Positions 45,550 to 57,848 of a stretch of DNA of 64,000 nt are shown here, one piece after another (positions within the stretch are counted from its first letter, which is position 1; the number at the start of each line of letters is the position of its first letter). Source of the DNA: Telopea speciosissima (Eukaryota; Streptophyta; Magnoliopsida; Proteales; Proteaceae). Under the pieces are notes generated by a model. That model saw only the letters and a program-made list of their open reading frames with translations. It was not told where the DNA came from and did no database searches. Where the stretch lies: positions 56,433,378 to 56,497,377 of the forward strand of contig NC_057926.1 in NCBI RefSeq assembly GCF_018873765.1, read 5' to 3'. A program made the position numbers and the translations under genes.

Positions 45550-48500
45550 ATGGCAGCTGAGAAGAAATGGCTCTTTACACTCTTCTCTGCCGCCTTCGTT
45601 TCCGTACTTCTCTTCCTCTCTGCAATGTCCGGTTTCAGTGCATCTTCGTCTTTCAACTCACATAGGCCATTCTCTTCTGCTGTTCGGTATGGTGCTAATT
45701 ACCCTCCTGCTTTTGCTTATTACATCTCTGGAGGGAGAAGGCATAAAGACCAGATCTTCCGATTATTGCTTGCTGTTTATCACCCTCGTAACCGCTATCT
45801 TCTCCACCTTGAGCCTGATGCTTCAAATGAAGAACGGCAGAAGCTGGCGGAAGCGGTCCGTGCTATTCCAGCTATACGCGCTTTTGGGAACGTTGATGTT
45901 ATAGGTAACCCGGATCCTGTCACGTACATGGGATCGTCGAACATTGCTGCCACGCTTCGTGCTGCTGCAATTCTTTTGAGGGTTGATAGCGGTTGGGATT
46001 GGTTCATCACTTTAAGTGCAATGGATTATCCGCTTCTTACTCAGGATGGTATGCTTTTCAATATTCCCCTTTTGGTAAATTGGTAGTGTGCTTACTGAAA
46101 TTGAGATCCATTGATTTATTTCTTCCCCTCTTATTGCCGATTGGTATCGATTCTATGAGGATAGGGTCCTGTCCTTTCCCTTCTTTTTGTTTTTATACTT
46201 GGAAAGTAAAATCGTTAGTCTTATTTAGGAGAACTGGGTCATTTTCATGCATGCTGACAATGATGTTAAATACTATATGTACTTCTTTTGAAGATAATTC
46301 AGAGGCCCTTTATCTGTACTATGGTTTTATTCAAAATAGCAAGTTCCAATCCCTTGAGAAGTTTCTTTCTTTGGGGAATCATTCCTCAGTCTTCTTATAT
46401 CCTTAGTTTGGAAGTTTTAATTGGTCCAGGTAAGTTGTTCTTATTTACTTAGTTTGCAAATGGTGAGGTCTTGATTAACTGGGAATATCTGATTGAGGAG
46501 AATTTGGTATTCTTAACATTTGGCTTTTCATGTAATAAAGGTTCTTCTTTTATATGGGCAATGTGTCTAAACTCTTGACTACTTTTGCTTCTAAGTTTTT
46601 TACTTAAAAGGGCCATACATTGGAAGTATTCGTGTGTTAACATCTGAGCCTTTCTTTTACTACAATTTCGGTTAGGATTCATTTCAGTTCTTAGTTTGTA
46701 CTCAAATGGATAATAAGAAAGGATGGTTAAGCACTCAAAAGAATTTAGGTGATGTATTTATGACAATAAGACTGACCATGTTCAAGGGGACTGCATATGC
46801 AATTAAGAAACATATGCATGGAATTTCCATTATTTTAAGTTGGCGATGGTGCTGTCCAGAGCAATGAACACATGCAAAGGGAATAGTAGTGCCACGGTGA
46901 TTTAGGGAATAATGGTGAGTAGTTGATATCGGGTGCTACATCGCAGAGGAAGACTCAGTACAGATTGAAGAGTCTGTAAAAGAGGATGGTAAGATTGAAG
47001 AAGATGTTGATTGATGACATGAGATGACTTGATGCCATGTAATATGCTGGGAAGAATGAGCGGTGGAGAAAGATTTTGTTAGACACTAGAAGGCTTGGAT
47101 TATGATTATTCGTCAAAAAAATACATGGTTTTGGAGATTCCTTTCTGGTGGAGTCTCGTCTGTTTTGCCAACTTACTTGTTAGCATGACACATTACTGTA
47201 TGAAACTATTTTGCAACGACTCCTTGGGTGTTCTTTTTACTTTTTAAACAGTAATATGCTTCATGTTATTTTTTTAGGATATCTCTGTTGAATCTCCATG
47301 TTTAGGGCTTCTTTGCATCTTTGGTATTGATATCTTGTAATCATGGATTGATGATCGAGGTTCAAATTGAGAAAGTCCATATTGAGGGATTTGAGGCGGA
47401 GATGAGATCTAGGCTCTGTAACAGAATTCCTTTTGCTTGCTTTCAATTGACTCTATCAATGTCTCTATCTTAGTTATTATACAAAGCTGAAACTACTCTA
47501 AGAAAATCTCAGCAAACCTATCGGAGTAAATGTACTTGTGTTGGCCTAATTTGGGTCAGTATAGTATAGTGACTGCCGCAGAAAATGAGCTCCACTTGTC
47601 TTCATCAGATCTAGTTACCAATGTCCATATCAGCTCTACCAACTCCTAAATCATTAGTTTACTTCCTTAGACCAGGCCCATATGATTTTGTCTTGTCTTC
47701 ATTGGATTTAGTTACCAATGTGCATATCACCTCTACCAACTCTTAAATCACTTGTTTACTTCCATGGACCAAGCCCATCTGATTGCGTATAAGCTCAGGG
47801 AATTCTGTTGGTTCTCTCTTTGACAAAGATTCACATGGAACTGTTCCTGAAAGTGCAAAATACAGGGAAGATCTACCTTATTGGATGAAGGATACAGGAG
47901 GAGTGGACTGATGAATTTCCATTGAAGTATTTACTCCTCAATATTGAGTTGTGTGAGCAGTGAGCACCATGTTGTAAACTTGCTGATAGGAACCAAACAA
48001 GCTACTACTGGTTTCATTGCTGAGAGCAGCTTAACAGTTGTTAAGGACATTGGGAAAGGAAGATCTTGGATGAAATTTTAATGTGTTCTTTCAGTTGGAA
48101 GTAAATAAATAAATAAAAATTACATTTTTTTTAAGACTCCACGTACCAGTACAGCCCCAAAAAAATCCTACTTATTTGGAGCATGACCGACCCAATTTTG
48201 CCTTGAATCAGAAGTCAGTTTATCGATCTGCGGTAGGCATATGAATTGATTCTCCTCTTTGTATTTTTTGCAAGAAATTAGTTAAGTTCAGACATTATAC
48301 ATAGAGAACCTATGTTTTGTTACCCTTGCTTCTTATGATGACACCTGCTTTCATTAATATCAACTTGTTAATGTTGTAGGAGTTCTATTTCCTTTTACCT
48401 AACCATGTTTACAGAATCGAGTGATGGATGTGAAGATATTGTGGGTGCTTGACTAAGGTGACATGTGTTTATGTTTCGAAGGATGAATCTTGGTGATTAA

Positions 48501-50913
48501 GCATTGTGATCATTGTGAAGTGATTTGAGTTTCTTTTTGATTATATATATATTAGGGGGCAAGCTTTGGTGCAACGGTTAAGTTGCGCTATTACATGGAA
48601 ACAGTCTCTTCGCAAAGCGAGGCTAAGGCTGCGTACATTTGCCCCCTTGGACCGTGCAACAGCGGGAGCCTCGAGCACTGGGACGCTCTTTATATATATA
48701 GGAAGAAAGTTCTCTGGCGGGGAGTGTACCGCTCACGCCCAGACAGAGTGGGGCGAAATGACCTTCCCGCGTGGTTCCTGTGCCCAAACACAGGACCACG
48801 TGGATTTACCGATCAGCCCCAGTGAACTGAAAAATCCCATTCAGGGAGATCCTCCTGCACGCTCTCTCTTTGGCCCCCACTCTGGTGCAGGCGCTATATG
48901 ACCATACGGCGATATATATATATATAGGGCAGAGAAGAGAAAAAAAAAATCTCAGCTGAAGATGTGTCATTTTCCAGCCTTAGGAACTTGCTTTAGCTGG
49001 CCTACCATATAACATTACAGCCTCACCCGCCCCAGTTAGATATGTTCTAATTGAATTGGACTTGGACTCGTTCTTGTATTGGCCAGATTAGTGTTGGCTG
49101 TTCCATTCAAATGCTTGGGCTTTGTTAGATACGCAGACCTGTCTTACCTGCACCTTGCTACCTGGTATATATTTCATAATTCTAATTTCTTATGTTTTGT
49201 ATGTCCTTTAAGATGCCTTTAATTACTTGCTCATCTGTTATGCACTGGTATGTCAACTTTTTAACTGAAGAACTATAATTAGTGACTGGACATCTATTTC
49301 TGTTTTGAACTGGATACTGGTATATAGGTTCATCCCAAAAGTAGCTGTACTCTTGGTATATTGTGATTGAGTTCCTGCTATTGGCTACTAGTGGTGCTTT
49401 CAAGTGTGTATATTTTTAGGTGGCATGGCATATAAATAGCCTACCTTTATATGTTTCAATAGGTTATGTATCTGTCTGTATGAAAGCTTTACTGGCTCTA
49501 CTCTCTTGCTCTTCATCAATCAGTGTGGTTCTTCTAAGTTTTCCTAGACAGTGGAGTGAGAGCTTTCTCACTTGGACCTTGACATGGAAAAACAATTTAT
49601 GATTTTAATAGTAGCTGTGACATCCCAAGAATTTTCCTTGTTGAGCTTTCAGCCTCTCGCATGCATTTGTCATTGTGTAACCCCCCCCCCAAGGTTTTAA
49701 GACCTGGAATTGGGCATTGGATTGGTCTGATTCCGATTTGAACGACTGGAATCAGTCAGGACTAGATCTGACTCTGTCAGAACACCTTTTTCAGAATCGG
49801 GTAAAATCAGGATTGGGGAAAGCCAATTTCGTTTTTGATTCAGCTGAACCAATTCCAATTTCTGAAATCACCCCCCCCCCCCCACCACCACCAAAAAAAA
49901 ATTTTAATTTCTTATCTCTGAAACTTATATTTGTTTTCATGCTTTCTTCCTCAAAAAGTATGCTTCATTTGGCTTTATCTTTTTCTCTTGCTTGCAGACT
50001 TGTCTCATGTGTTCTCCACGGTGAGGAGGGATCTCAATTTCATTGATCACACCAGTGACCTTGGCTGGAAAGAGTAGGCTAGCATTGTCATTGATTTTAA
50101 AGCTTTTCATTTGTGTTTTTCTTTTGCCATCTATAATTCCATGATGAGTATTAACAATCTATGTTCTTCAAGGTACCAGAGGGTCCAACCAATCGTAGTG
50201 GACCCAGGTATTTACTTGGCTAGGAGGACTCAAATCTTCAAAGCTACACAGAAGCGGCCAACACCTGATGCTTTCAAATTTTTTACAGGTACAGAGATGT
50301 TCTTTGGCCATGATACTGCTTGTGCAACTTCAGGTCTGACTGCAATACCTGTGGGATTACTTTCTCTGTCTAATATGCCTTCCTTTCTCATTTAACAGGT
50401 TCTCCATGGATTATTCTGAGCCGAGCCTTCCTAGAATTCTGTGTTCTCGGTTGGGATAATCTTCCCCGAACTCTTCTTATGTATTTTACAAATGTGATTT
50501 TATCCCAAGAAGGGTATTTCCATTCTGTAGTTTGCAATTCACCAGAGTTCCATAACACGACAGTGAACAGTGATCTAAGATACATGATCTGGGACAATCC
50601 CCCCAGGATGGAACCTCACTATCTCAACGTTACAGATTATGATTTAATGGTGCAGAGTGGGGCTGCCTTCGCGAGACAGTTCCACAAAGATGACCCAGTG
50701 CTGGACATTGTTGATGATAAGATCCTAAGGCGTGGATCCAATCGTGCTGCCGCAGGGGCATGGTGCACTGGCAAGAGGCACTGGTGGATGGATCCATGCT
50801 CAAGGTGGGGTGATGTCAATATCGTGAAGCCCGGGCCACAAGTGGAGAGGTTCAGGGAGGTACTAACAGGCCTTATTGATGATTGGAGCTCACAGTCGAG
50901 ATCATGCAAGTGA
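45550..50913 (+). CDS. GT14 family glycosyltransferase (beta-glucuronosyltransferase GlcAT14-like)
   Basis: Golgi type II membrane enzyme of family GT14 (core-2/I-branching domain). Plant GlcAT14A/B relatives add glucuronic acid to the galactan of arabinogalactan proteins. Four exons: 45550-46048, 49998-50073, 50173-50288, 50399-50913. Phases join to 401 residues, near the usual length. Residues about 7-26 are a single hydrophobic anchor after MAAEKKW. Then come the stem, YYISGGRRHKDQIFRLLLAV, HLEPDAS, SAMDYPLLTQD at the end of exon 1, GWKEYQ across the exon 2/3 junction, KRPTPDAFKFFTGSPW across exon 3/4, and the C-terminal CTGKRHWWMDPCSRWGDVN. The ATG at 45550 is preferred because it begins the family's MxAEKKW start. 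Intron 1 is 3.9 kb and holds an Au SINE. Substrate assignment is by family. Confidence 0.88.
46049..48553. other. GT14 intron 1, 5' part
   Basis: About 2.5 kb of intron with no recognised gene. Two near-identical segments (TCTTCATCAGATCTAGTTACCAATGT-like, at about 47600 and 47696) form a short direct duplication. Open frames here show no motif. Confidence 0.5.
48554..48700 (+). mobile_element. Au SINE in GT14 intron 1
   Basis: GGGGGCAAGCTTTGGTGCAA opens the tRNA-related head. ATGGAAACAGTCTCTTCGC, AGGCTGCGTACATT and GGGAGCCTCGAGCACTGGG follow in the order of the plant Au SINE. It is in the same orientation as the gene. Open frames across it are artefacts. Immediately after it, 48701-48935, a GC-rich hairpin-like segment lies between TATATA tracts (CCCAAACACAGGACC, GGTGCAGGCGC) and may be a separate MITE. 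Confidence 0.8.
48936..49997. other. GT14 intron 1, 3' part
   Basis: Intron sequence with C-homopolymer runs near 49681 and 49871. A GGAATTGG/GATTCCGATT-rich patch at about 49700-49870 resembles the ends of common plant TIR repeats. No gene recognised. Confidence 0.4.
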
Positions 50914-51834
50914 TGCCAAACTAAGCAGAAAATTGCTGCTGTGGAAACTCATGCGATGCAAACTGCCCCTGCACCCGGAATCTCCTGATGCATTGACCAG
51001 TACAAGACTACCATCGTCGGTTGAGGTATATTAGGAGATTACATGCATTCCGAGTTTTGGGTGGTGGTGCTTCCATTCCATGGTACCTTTTACTTGTAAA
51101 CAAGAGCCAAGCTAAGGTCTGGGGCCATGGCTTTCTCAAAATTTGAAAATTTTTATATGTGGGCAATATATAGGTTCCCATTTACGGTTTATCAGTAACA
51201 ATAAACTATTGATCCATCTCCCCACCCCCCCTTCTCTTCTGTGGTAAACTAACTTACCAATTAATCAGATTGGCCAGAACATTAGCAAATGAATTGGCTT
51301 CTCTTTAACAGTGATCAAAGCTGAGTTAGTCAAATGGCATGGCGGTATCTGTGGCATTCCAATATAATGATGGTAACTGGCAATGTACCAAGTGGAAGCA
51401 GAATTCGAATTTCAGGAAAGAGATGATAGTAGCAATTCAAAAAAAAAAGTTTGAATCTTGCTAGAACATGAGTAAACTGAACTGGAATTCCTTTTGCTTA
51501 TTGTATTTTGAAGTATAAGCATCAGCAGAATTCGAATTTCAGGAAAGAGATGATAGTAGCAATTCAAAAACAAAAGTTTGAATCTTGCTAGAACATGAGT
51601 AAACTGAACTGGAATTCCTTTTGCTTACTGTATTTTGAAGTATAAGCATCTTTGAGCCTCGGGTTCTGAACATGTATTTTTGGCCCCAGTATCAAGCTAT
51701 GGAAGGATTCCATGCAAAGATTTTGTCAAAAAGATATGAAAGAAGATAGCTTGATCATGTTACCAAGACGGTGCAATTGTATTCCATATTTTTGGACATG
51801 GCAAGATGAAATGGTTCTTGATACTTAAAAGAGA
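50914..51834. other. GT14 3' flank with a 127-bp tandem duplication
   Basis: The 3' UTR-like region is followed by a direct tandem duplication, 51397-51523 and 51524-51650, starting AGCAGAATTCGAATTTCAGG, with only a few differences between copies. Nothing else recognised. Confidence 0.7.
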
Positions 51835-52613
51835 GGTAAATGTACTGTTTCCTCCCCTATACTTTACCCTAATTAAACTTTTCTCCCCTTAACTTTCAAT
51901 TATTACATTTGGACCCCCTCTGGCTGATGGTGTTGGTTTTGTTTTAGTTATAGTATGGAAAAGACTATTTTAACCTTGTTTGGTGTTTTTTTTTTGGAAT
52001 TGAGAGCATATATATATATATATATATACTCAGGGGGAGGCCCCAAGGAGAGTTGATCTTATGACCTCTTCTTACTTTTGAGGAGGGGTAAGTTATAGTT
52101 TGGTTTAATATAAAAAGGTGGGATCCATCACTTCTTCCTTCTTCAAACATTGTTGCACCCCATCACACCCTCCACTGTGGACACCCCCACCACCACCACC
52201 GTTGCAACCTCCGATCACCTCTGCGCAACTTGATGCAATCTCTAATAAAGGAAGCTAGCTGCTCCCAACCCCCTTTCAATCCTTTCCTTGCAGCATGGCC
52301 CCCACCCCCATTCCCACTCTAATCACCGTTGCTGCTGCTCTCTTTCAGTTGTACAGACATCACTCCTAATCTCTAAAAGATAACAGTAACTTAGCTTAGG
52401 CTGCAACTTCGCCAGATTCAACGAAATCAACAACCAAAAAGATGTATAGCCAATAAATCGTCAGCTATTTGCTTCTTTCACCAAACCCATCGCATCCTTA
52501 AATCCCAATACAAGCTCTCAGATTTATCAATAGCACAATGCCATAAATCGGGGGAAATGCAGTGAAAAAAAAAAAGATAAACGATAAATTTCCTTGCAAC
52601 AATTAACATATGA

Positions 52614-53520
52614 GGGTGTCAAAACCTAGCCCAAACAGTTAAGATCAATTGAAAAACCTGGACTGAACCAAACCAAACTGATCCTTATTGGATTGCTTTT
52701 TGGGCTGGGGTATGATGGGACTGATTGAAAATCGGATCGATTGATAACAAACCGAAAACCGAACTTAATGAAATCGATAAAAAAAAAAAAAGCATTGAGT
52801 ATTGGGTTATGAATGGTAAATTGATTATCCATTGATTTCAATATTAGTGAGCAAATTTCTAGTTGTAAGGGGAATCGTTACAAATCAATGAGTAAGAGGA
52901 TATGAAAAAAAAAAATTTGATTATTAACCATGCTTCTTCCATTGATCTCTTTGGTTACTATACAAAATTAGTTGGTTATCAAATAAATGATTTGATAGTA
53001 AGGTTTATTTTGTGATTTCAATATTAATTATCTTCTCAGTGACTATTCATTGATTTCAATTTTAATTATCTTCCCCTTTTAATTAATAATAAATAATTAT
53101 ATAAATTGTTACAATGATTTCTCTACTAACTCTATTTATCCATTGATTTGAATATTAATTATCTTTCATTCTTCCCTATATAATTTATTCTTCTTTGTTC
53201 GGATTATAGCATGAATATATCAAATCAATTTCTTATTTTTAGTTGTATACTTGTTTTGACTTGGGAAGGTGAACTGAAATGTTTTTATCGAATCTTTCCT
53301 TACTATAAATTATGAATCTAAGATTTCATTGTGGTTCAAACCTGAAAACAAACCGATCTAAATTGGTATTAACTCGATATTGAAAAACCGAGATCGCACC
53401 AAACAGAAATTGAAACCGATCGAAAATTGAAGTTTCTTAACGGTTTGGTTTTAGTCTCATCATTCCGAGACTGAAACCGATTCAGCCCGGACCAAAACCG
53501 AGCCGAACTGTTTGATACCC
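52614..53520. mobile_element. TIR element with GGGTGTCAA-type ends
   Basis: The left end GGGTGTCAAAACC and the right end, minus strand GGGTATCAAACAG, are inverted. Both arms have the AACCGA/TCGGTT-rich composition common to plant MULE ends. The right arm (53305-53517) is also found at 44660-44870. No convincing target duplication was found. The interior is AT-rich without a gene. Confidence 0.45.
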
Positions 53521-54160
53521 ATAACATCCAACAAATTGATGGAAGCAAAATTCGTTTTTTTTGGATTAAGAGCTTGTATGATAGTGGGGAATTAGGGGAT
53601 GGGATAGGCCCCAAGGTGGTTTGAATTCATGACCTCTTATTTGAGAATTGAGGAGTTGGTCTTTTGACAACTTTGACCCCTTGGGGTTGATGGAAACAAA
53701 ATTCCATAAAACAACAAATTATCAACCAATCAGTCAATCAATCCTTCCTATCTATCTTCACCCACAACCGAAAAATAATTCCAAAATCTCTTCCTTGATC
53801 AAGAAAACCCTGATCTAAGTGTCTAACACCAACAATATACTTTCATCGAAGGAAAGAAGAAACCTTAAAATCTCCACTTTAACAACCGTTGATGGGAACC
53901 CTAATTCCCAAACCACCAAACGACAACGCTTGAGATGTAATATAGTGATAGAAACCCCAATCCAAAGAGGGACTATCTTGAAAGACATTTTAGAACACAA
54001 TAGCAAAAGTAATGAAATTTACATGGGAAACAAATCAAAATGCCGCGAATTCCACGGGCAATGGAGAAGAAATTTGAAGTTTGTAAGGCGAAATTTGTGT
54101 TGGGTCCTCCTCATTTATGAGGGTCAGTCACTACCATTGACAAATGGGTAGGGTGGTGAT

Positions 54161-54718
54161 GTGTTGTGTAAAAAAAAATAAAGAAAAATTAAATGAGAAG
54201 AAGAAAAAGAAAGAGAGAAATGGAGAGTAATGAACAAAATGCCAAAATGGACTTCAACCATTTTGAAAGAAAAAAAAGAGAGAGGAGAAAAACGTGGAGG
54301 CTATCTACCTCATTTGATGCAAAGTTTGAAATCTCTCTTCCCCTATTTGTTTATAAATAGAAATGAGGGAGAGATGCTCAAGGGGAGGAAGTGCAGGAAG
54401 CACATAACAAGTGAGCCGAGAGTGTTTTGGAGTTATTGGATTTAATGTTATCTCTTCAGGGGTTTGAGAGTGTGAGTAGAGAGAGGGTGTACAAGGAGTA
54501 TCCGGCTTTGGATACAGGGTTGGGTTTGGTTTAAATCCAAGTGTTATTACTTGTACGAGTATTGTCTCAGTTCTCTCATATTGAAGAAGTCTCAATTACG
54601 CCCGTGGATGTAGGCATTGTCGAACCACGTAAACACTTGTATCTGTGAGTTTGTTTGCTTTTATCAATTTTATACGTTCTTTGTACGTTCTCACTTTGTG
54701 TTAACGTGAGTCCCACAC
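54161..54718 (+). mobile_element. Likely solo LTR
   Basis: A 558-bp block starts GTGTTGTGTA and ends CCCACAC, flanked by GTGAT at 54156-54160 and 54719-54723. It has a TATA box context (TTATAAATAGAAATGAGG near 54350). Its last 120 bp have the CCCGTGGATGTAGGCATTG / GAACCACGTAAA wording typical of the 3' part of plant copia LTRs. No internal retroelement sequence is present, as expected after LTR-LTR recombination. A (CTATTCAC)n-like patch follows at 54725-54800. Confidence 0.55.
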
Positions 54719-55538
54719 GTGATCACTATTCATGTTAATATTCACATATCACTATTCACGTAACATTATTCATGTGATACTATTCATAGTTACTATTCAC
54801 ATATTGCCGTATTTTCTTCAATTTTCTTTGCACATAGATGGAAAAGGATTTTCACATTTTTTCCAACACTTTGGAGGAGGGGAGAAGAAAACGTCAAATT
54901 ATTTGGAGAATATTGATAAGGATAATACAAAGATTGATGATAAGAAATGTCGAACAAGAAGGAAAGATAGAATAGAATGTTAGAGGAGAGGAAAGGAAAA
55001 GCTGGTGGAAGATTTTGATGATTTCGCCTGGTTCGATCTCTGTTTTTCTTCAAATTATGACTCCAATAGCATCATCAATATGTCACCACCAACACCACAA
55101 GAAGCACAACCACCTCTACTTCACCAAGTAGTCAGTGACTCCAATGGAACCAATTTCATGGGAACAAAGAGTGAAGTTATGGAAAAAATTGCAATGACGA
55201 TGATTGGTGCCCACATGTTTGTGTCTTGTAGTGCCATCCTGGGAGTCGGGCGTCTCACCTTCCCCTGAGAAGATGAAGTTCAGAGGAAAAAAGAAGGGTC
55301 ACTGATGCCTTCCCAGCCATTTTTATCCCAAGGGTAAAATGGTCATCTTACATGTACCTGAGGTTATTTCAGGCATTAAAATATTTTCTCCTTGGCCACA
55401 TCACGACTTAACAAATGGACACTAATGGATTGGGTTTAATTGTAATAGATCATAAATTGTAGAGAAGAAGTAATAATTGAAAGTAGAGGGGAGGAAAGTT
55501 TAATTAGGGTACAGTATAGGAGGAAACAGTATATTTTC

Positions 55539-56011
55539 TAAAATAGATAATCTAATCATGCTTTTACCAAAAAAAAAAAAAAAATCATGCTTATTATTTC
55601 TCCTATAACTCCATTAGGCATTGCCATATTGAGTTTAAAATCGGGGTAAAATCACGGTTTCTAAAATCTGGATCGAACCGGCAGATTCAACCGAGGTAAA
55701 GGTCAATTCTCTTTGGAAAGATCACATATACAAGTTGTAAACCAAACCCGAGTTAGATCCGGTTGGGGGCAGTCGCGCAGGCTGCAACCCGCTTGGGTAG
55801 ATCGATCCTCGGTTAGTTAAAATGCGAATAAAACATCGTACTGGTTTTTTGCCGTTTTAAACGCGACTTGCCCAATTGGTCTCAAAGAGACTGTAAAAAC
55901 GTGAACGGCAAAAGAAAAGTATTAAATGCGTGTCCGTATTTTTTTCTTTTTAACATTAAAAAAATGGCATTTGCAAAAGTAGTTTGTTTCACTAGCTTTT
56001 TTTTTTTTTTA
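55539..56011. other. Spacer between TIR elements
   Basis: AT-rich with an A run near 55568-55584. No gene recognised. It ends in a T tract that was the insertion target of the next element. Confidence 0.4.
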
Positions 56012-57838
56012 GAGTAAATTGCTCCCCCTCCCTCCCCTCGATTATGCCCGAATGATAAACCCCTCCCCTAGGTATTGAGTTAGTAATAACTCTCTCTTCC
56101 TCTGCATTAATAAGATTCTATCAATCATACCCATTCAGTTAAAATTCGTTGGTAACTGTTAGAAAAAGACTATATTACCCCCTCTTCCTTCTTCTTCCTC
56201 CTCCTGCAACTCCACCCCCACCCTCACACTGCTGCCACTGCAACCCATCTCACCACCCAAGATTACCCTTTTCCGTTCTATAATATGAAAACCCAGCTCA
56301 AACCTCCAAACTCCATGGCTACCACCAACGAACCTGCTTCTTCCCCACTGCTTCTTTTCATTTTCTTCTTGTTTAATACCCTAAACCTTGAAACCCATCT
56401 CTTCTATTCTAGATTGATTTCTTAAAATAATTCAACGTGAAGAATAAAATCAAGCACTGCCTTCCAGATTGATTTCTTCACTGTCCGCCCAATCTCACGA
56501 TAACCCTCCATCGTCAAGTATTGCCTTCCACAAGAACAATTGAAGGTACTTTGACCCTTATCCACACCAACGGTGACACAACAAGCAATCATCAGTCATA
56601 GTTTATATTAATTCTAACACATCTTCAATGCATTACAGTGGAATCGAAACAGGAATTAGGGCATCTATAAACATAGAAGTGCATGGGACAGACCGATAGT
56701 ACATTTTTCTATCCTCCATTGAACCTTGTTTATTTGGATGAGACCCAAGTTTTAATTCCAGAATCAGAAAAAAAATCCATCCCATTGCTTCAAAATTACA
56801 AATAAAATGATACCTTATCATATTGAGGCCTTAACATATTGATAGAATCATTCGATCATTTGCTTAGATAAAATCCCAGATTTCGATTCTAGATTGATTT
56901 CTTAAAAAGACAAATAAAATCTCAGATCTCGATTGATTTCTTAAAATAATTCAACAAATTTTTATTTTTTTTTCAAGAAAATACAATTTTTTTGTTGCAT
57001 TTTTCTCAGATTTGATAGAACATTTGCTAAGAAAGGGGTGGGGTTGGGGCAAGGTTGCAAAAACCAAAATGGTCATCCACTATTTTCAGACTTTCAAAGC
57101 TTTGTACGTCCTTTTTTTTCTTCCAGTAAACAGGACCACCATAGTCATAGCATCAAAGCTCTACAAATAAACTTCTTGTTCAGTTAGGTAATCTTGTTCA
57201 AAGTTCAGCAGGGAATCTAGAGTTGGGGTCGGGCATCAAGGTTGCAGAGATGAAAGCACGCGCTAATCTGAAATTCTATTTCAAGTAGGAAAGACCCTGC
57301 AGATTTCTTTGGCATCGAACCCTATTCTTGCGATGGTTTTTCGAGCTGAGAACGAGGAAAATAGAAAAAGAGAAAATGAGAATGAGTATAAATAAATGAA
57401 AAATGGATAATAGAGAATTGGATCGATGGATTTGGGATTTGGGACAGGGTTGCAGTGTATAGGAAATAAAAAATAAAAGAAGATCAGATGATGAGATATG
57501 AATTTCGACCAGGTAGCTGATCCGAATTCGATGGAGATGATGGCTTTGATTTCCGTTTCATATGGAGAAAGAGATGGGCTTATAAGTTTAGGGTATTAAA
57601 GAAGAAGAAAGAGATAAGTAGTAGGGAAGCTGGATCGTTGGAATATCATACAAATAAGGGCATTTTGGGGTTTAAATGAATATATTTAGGTGATGTCATC
57701 ACTTAACAGTCATTTTTAACAGAATGGGTATGGCTGATAGAATCTTGTTAATGCAAGGGAAGGGAGAGTTATTACTCAATACCTAGAGGAGGAGTTTGTC
57801 ATTCGAATATAATCGAGGGAGGGGGGAGTAATTGACTC
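56012..57838. mobile_element. 1.8-kb TIR element inserted in a T tract
   Basis: The ends GAGTAAATTGCTCCCCC (left) and, minus strand, GAGTCAATTACTCCCCC (right) match over about 150 bp, including CTAGGTATTGAGT and AACTCTC blocks. The target lies in T tracts on both sides (56001-56010 plus A; 57839-57848), consistent with a T-rich 9-bp duplication. The interior (56170-57690) has no transposase. A short stretch near 56310 (ATGGCTACCACCAACGAACC) and a C/T-rich leader suggest a captured gene fragment, but none was identified. Confidence 0.6.
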
Positions 57839-57848
57839 TTTTTTTTTT

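Larger units (their letters stand above)
51835..55538. mobile_element. 3.7-kb MULE-like TIR element with nested insertions
   Basis: The ends begin GGTAAATGTACTGTTTCCTC (left) and, minus strand, GAAAATATACTGTTTCCTCC (right), and match for about 100 bp. Flanks TAAAAGAGA (51826-51834) and TAAAATAGA (55539-55547) form a 9-bp duplication with one mismatch. Inside lie a smaller TIR-bounded segment (52614-53520), a likely solo LTR (54161-54718) and a tRNA-like repeat. No transposase is seen. A frame at about 55005-55268 (MSPPTPQEAQPPLLHQVVSD and onward) could be a captured fragment but was not recognised. Confidence 0.6.

Noticed and set aside
48566-48901. 111- and 80-codon ORFs in the GT14 intron
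   Set aside because: They are read from an Au SINE and the adjacent hairpin sequence, which explain the whole interval.
55005-55268. 87-codon ORF in the MULE-like element
   Set aside because: Could be a captured exon, but no domain could be named; mentioned under the element, not called as a gene.
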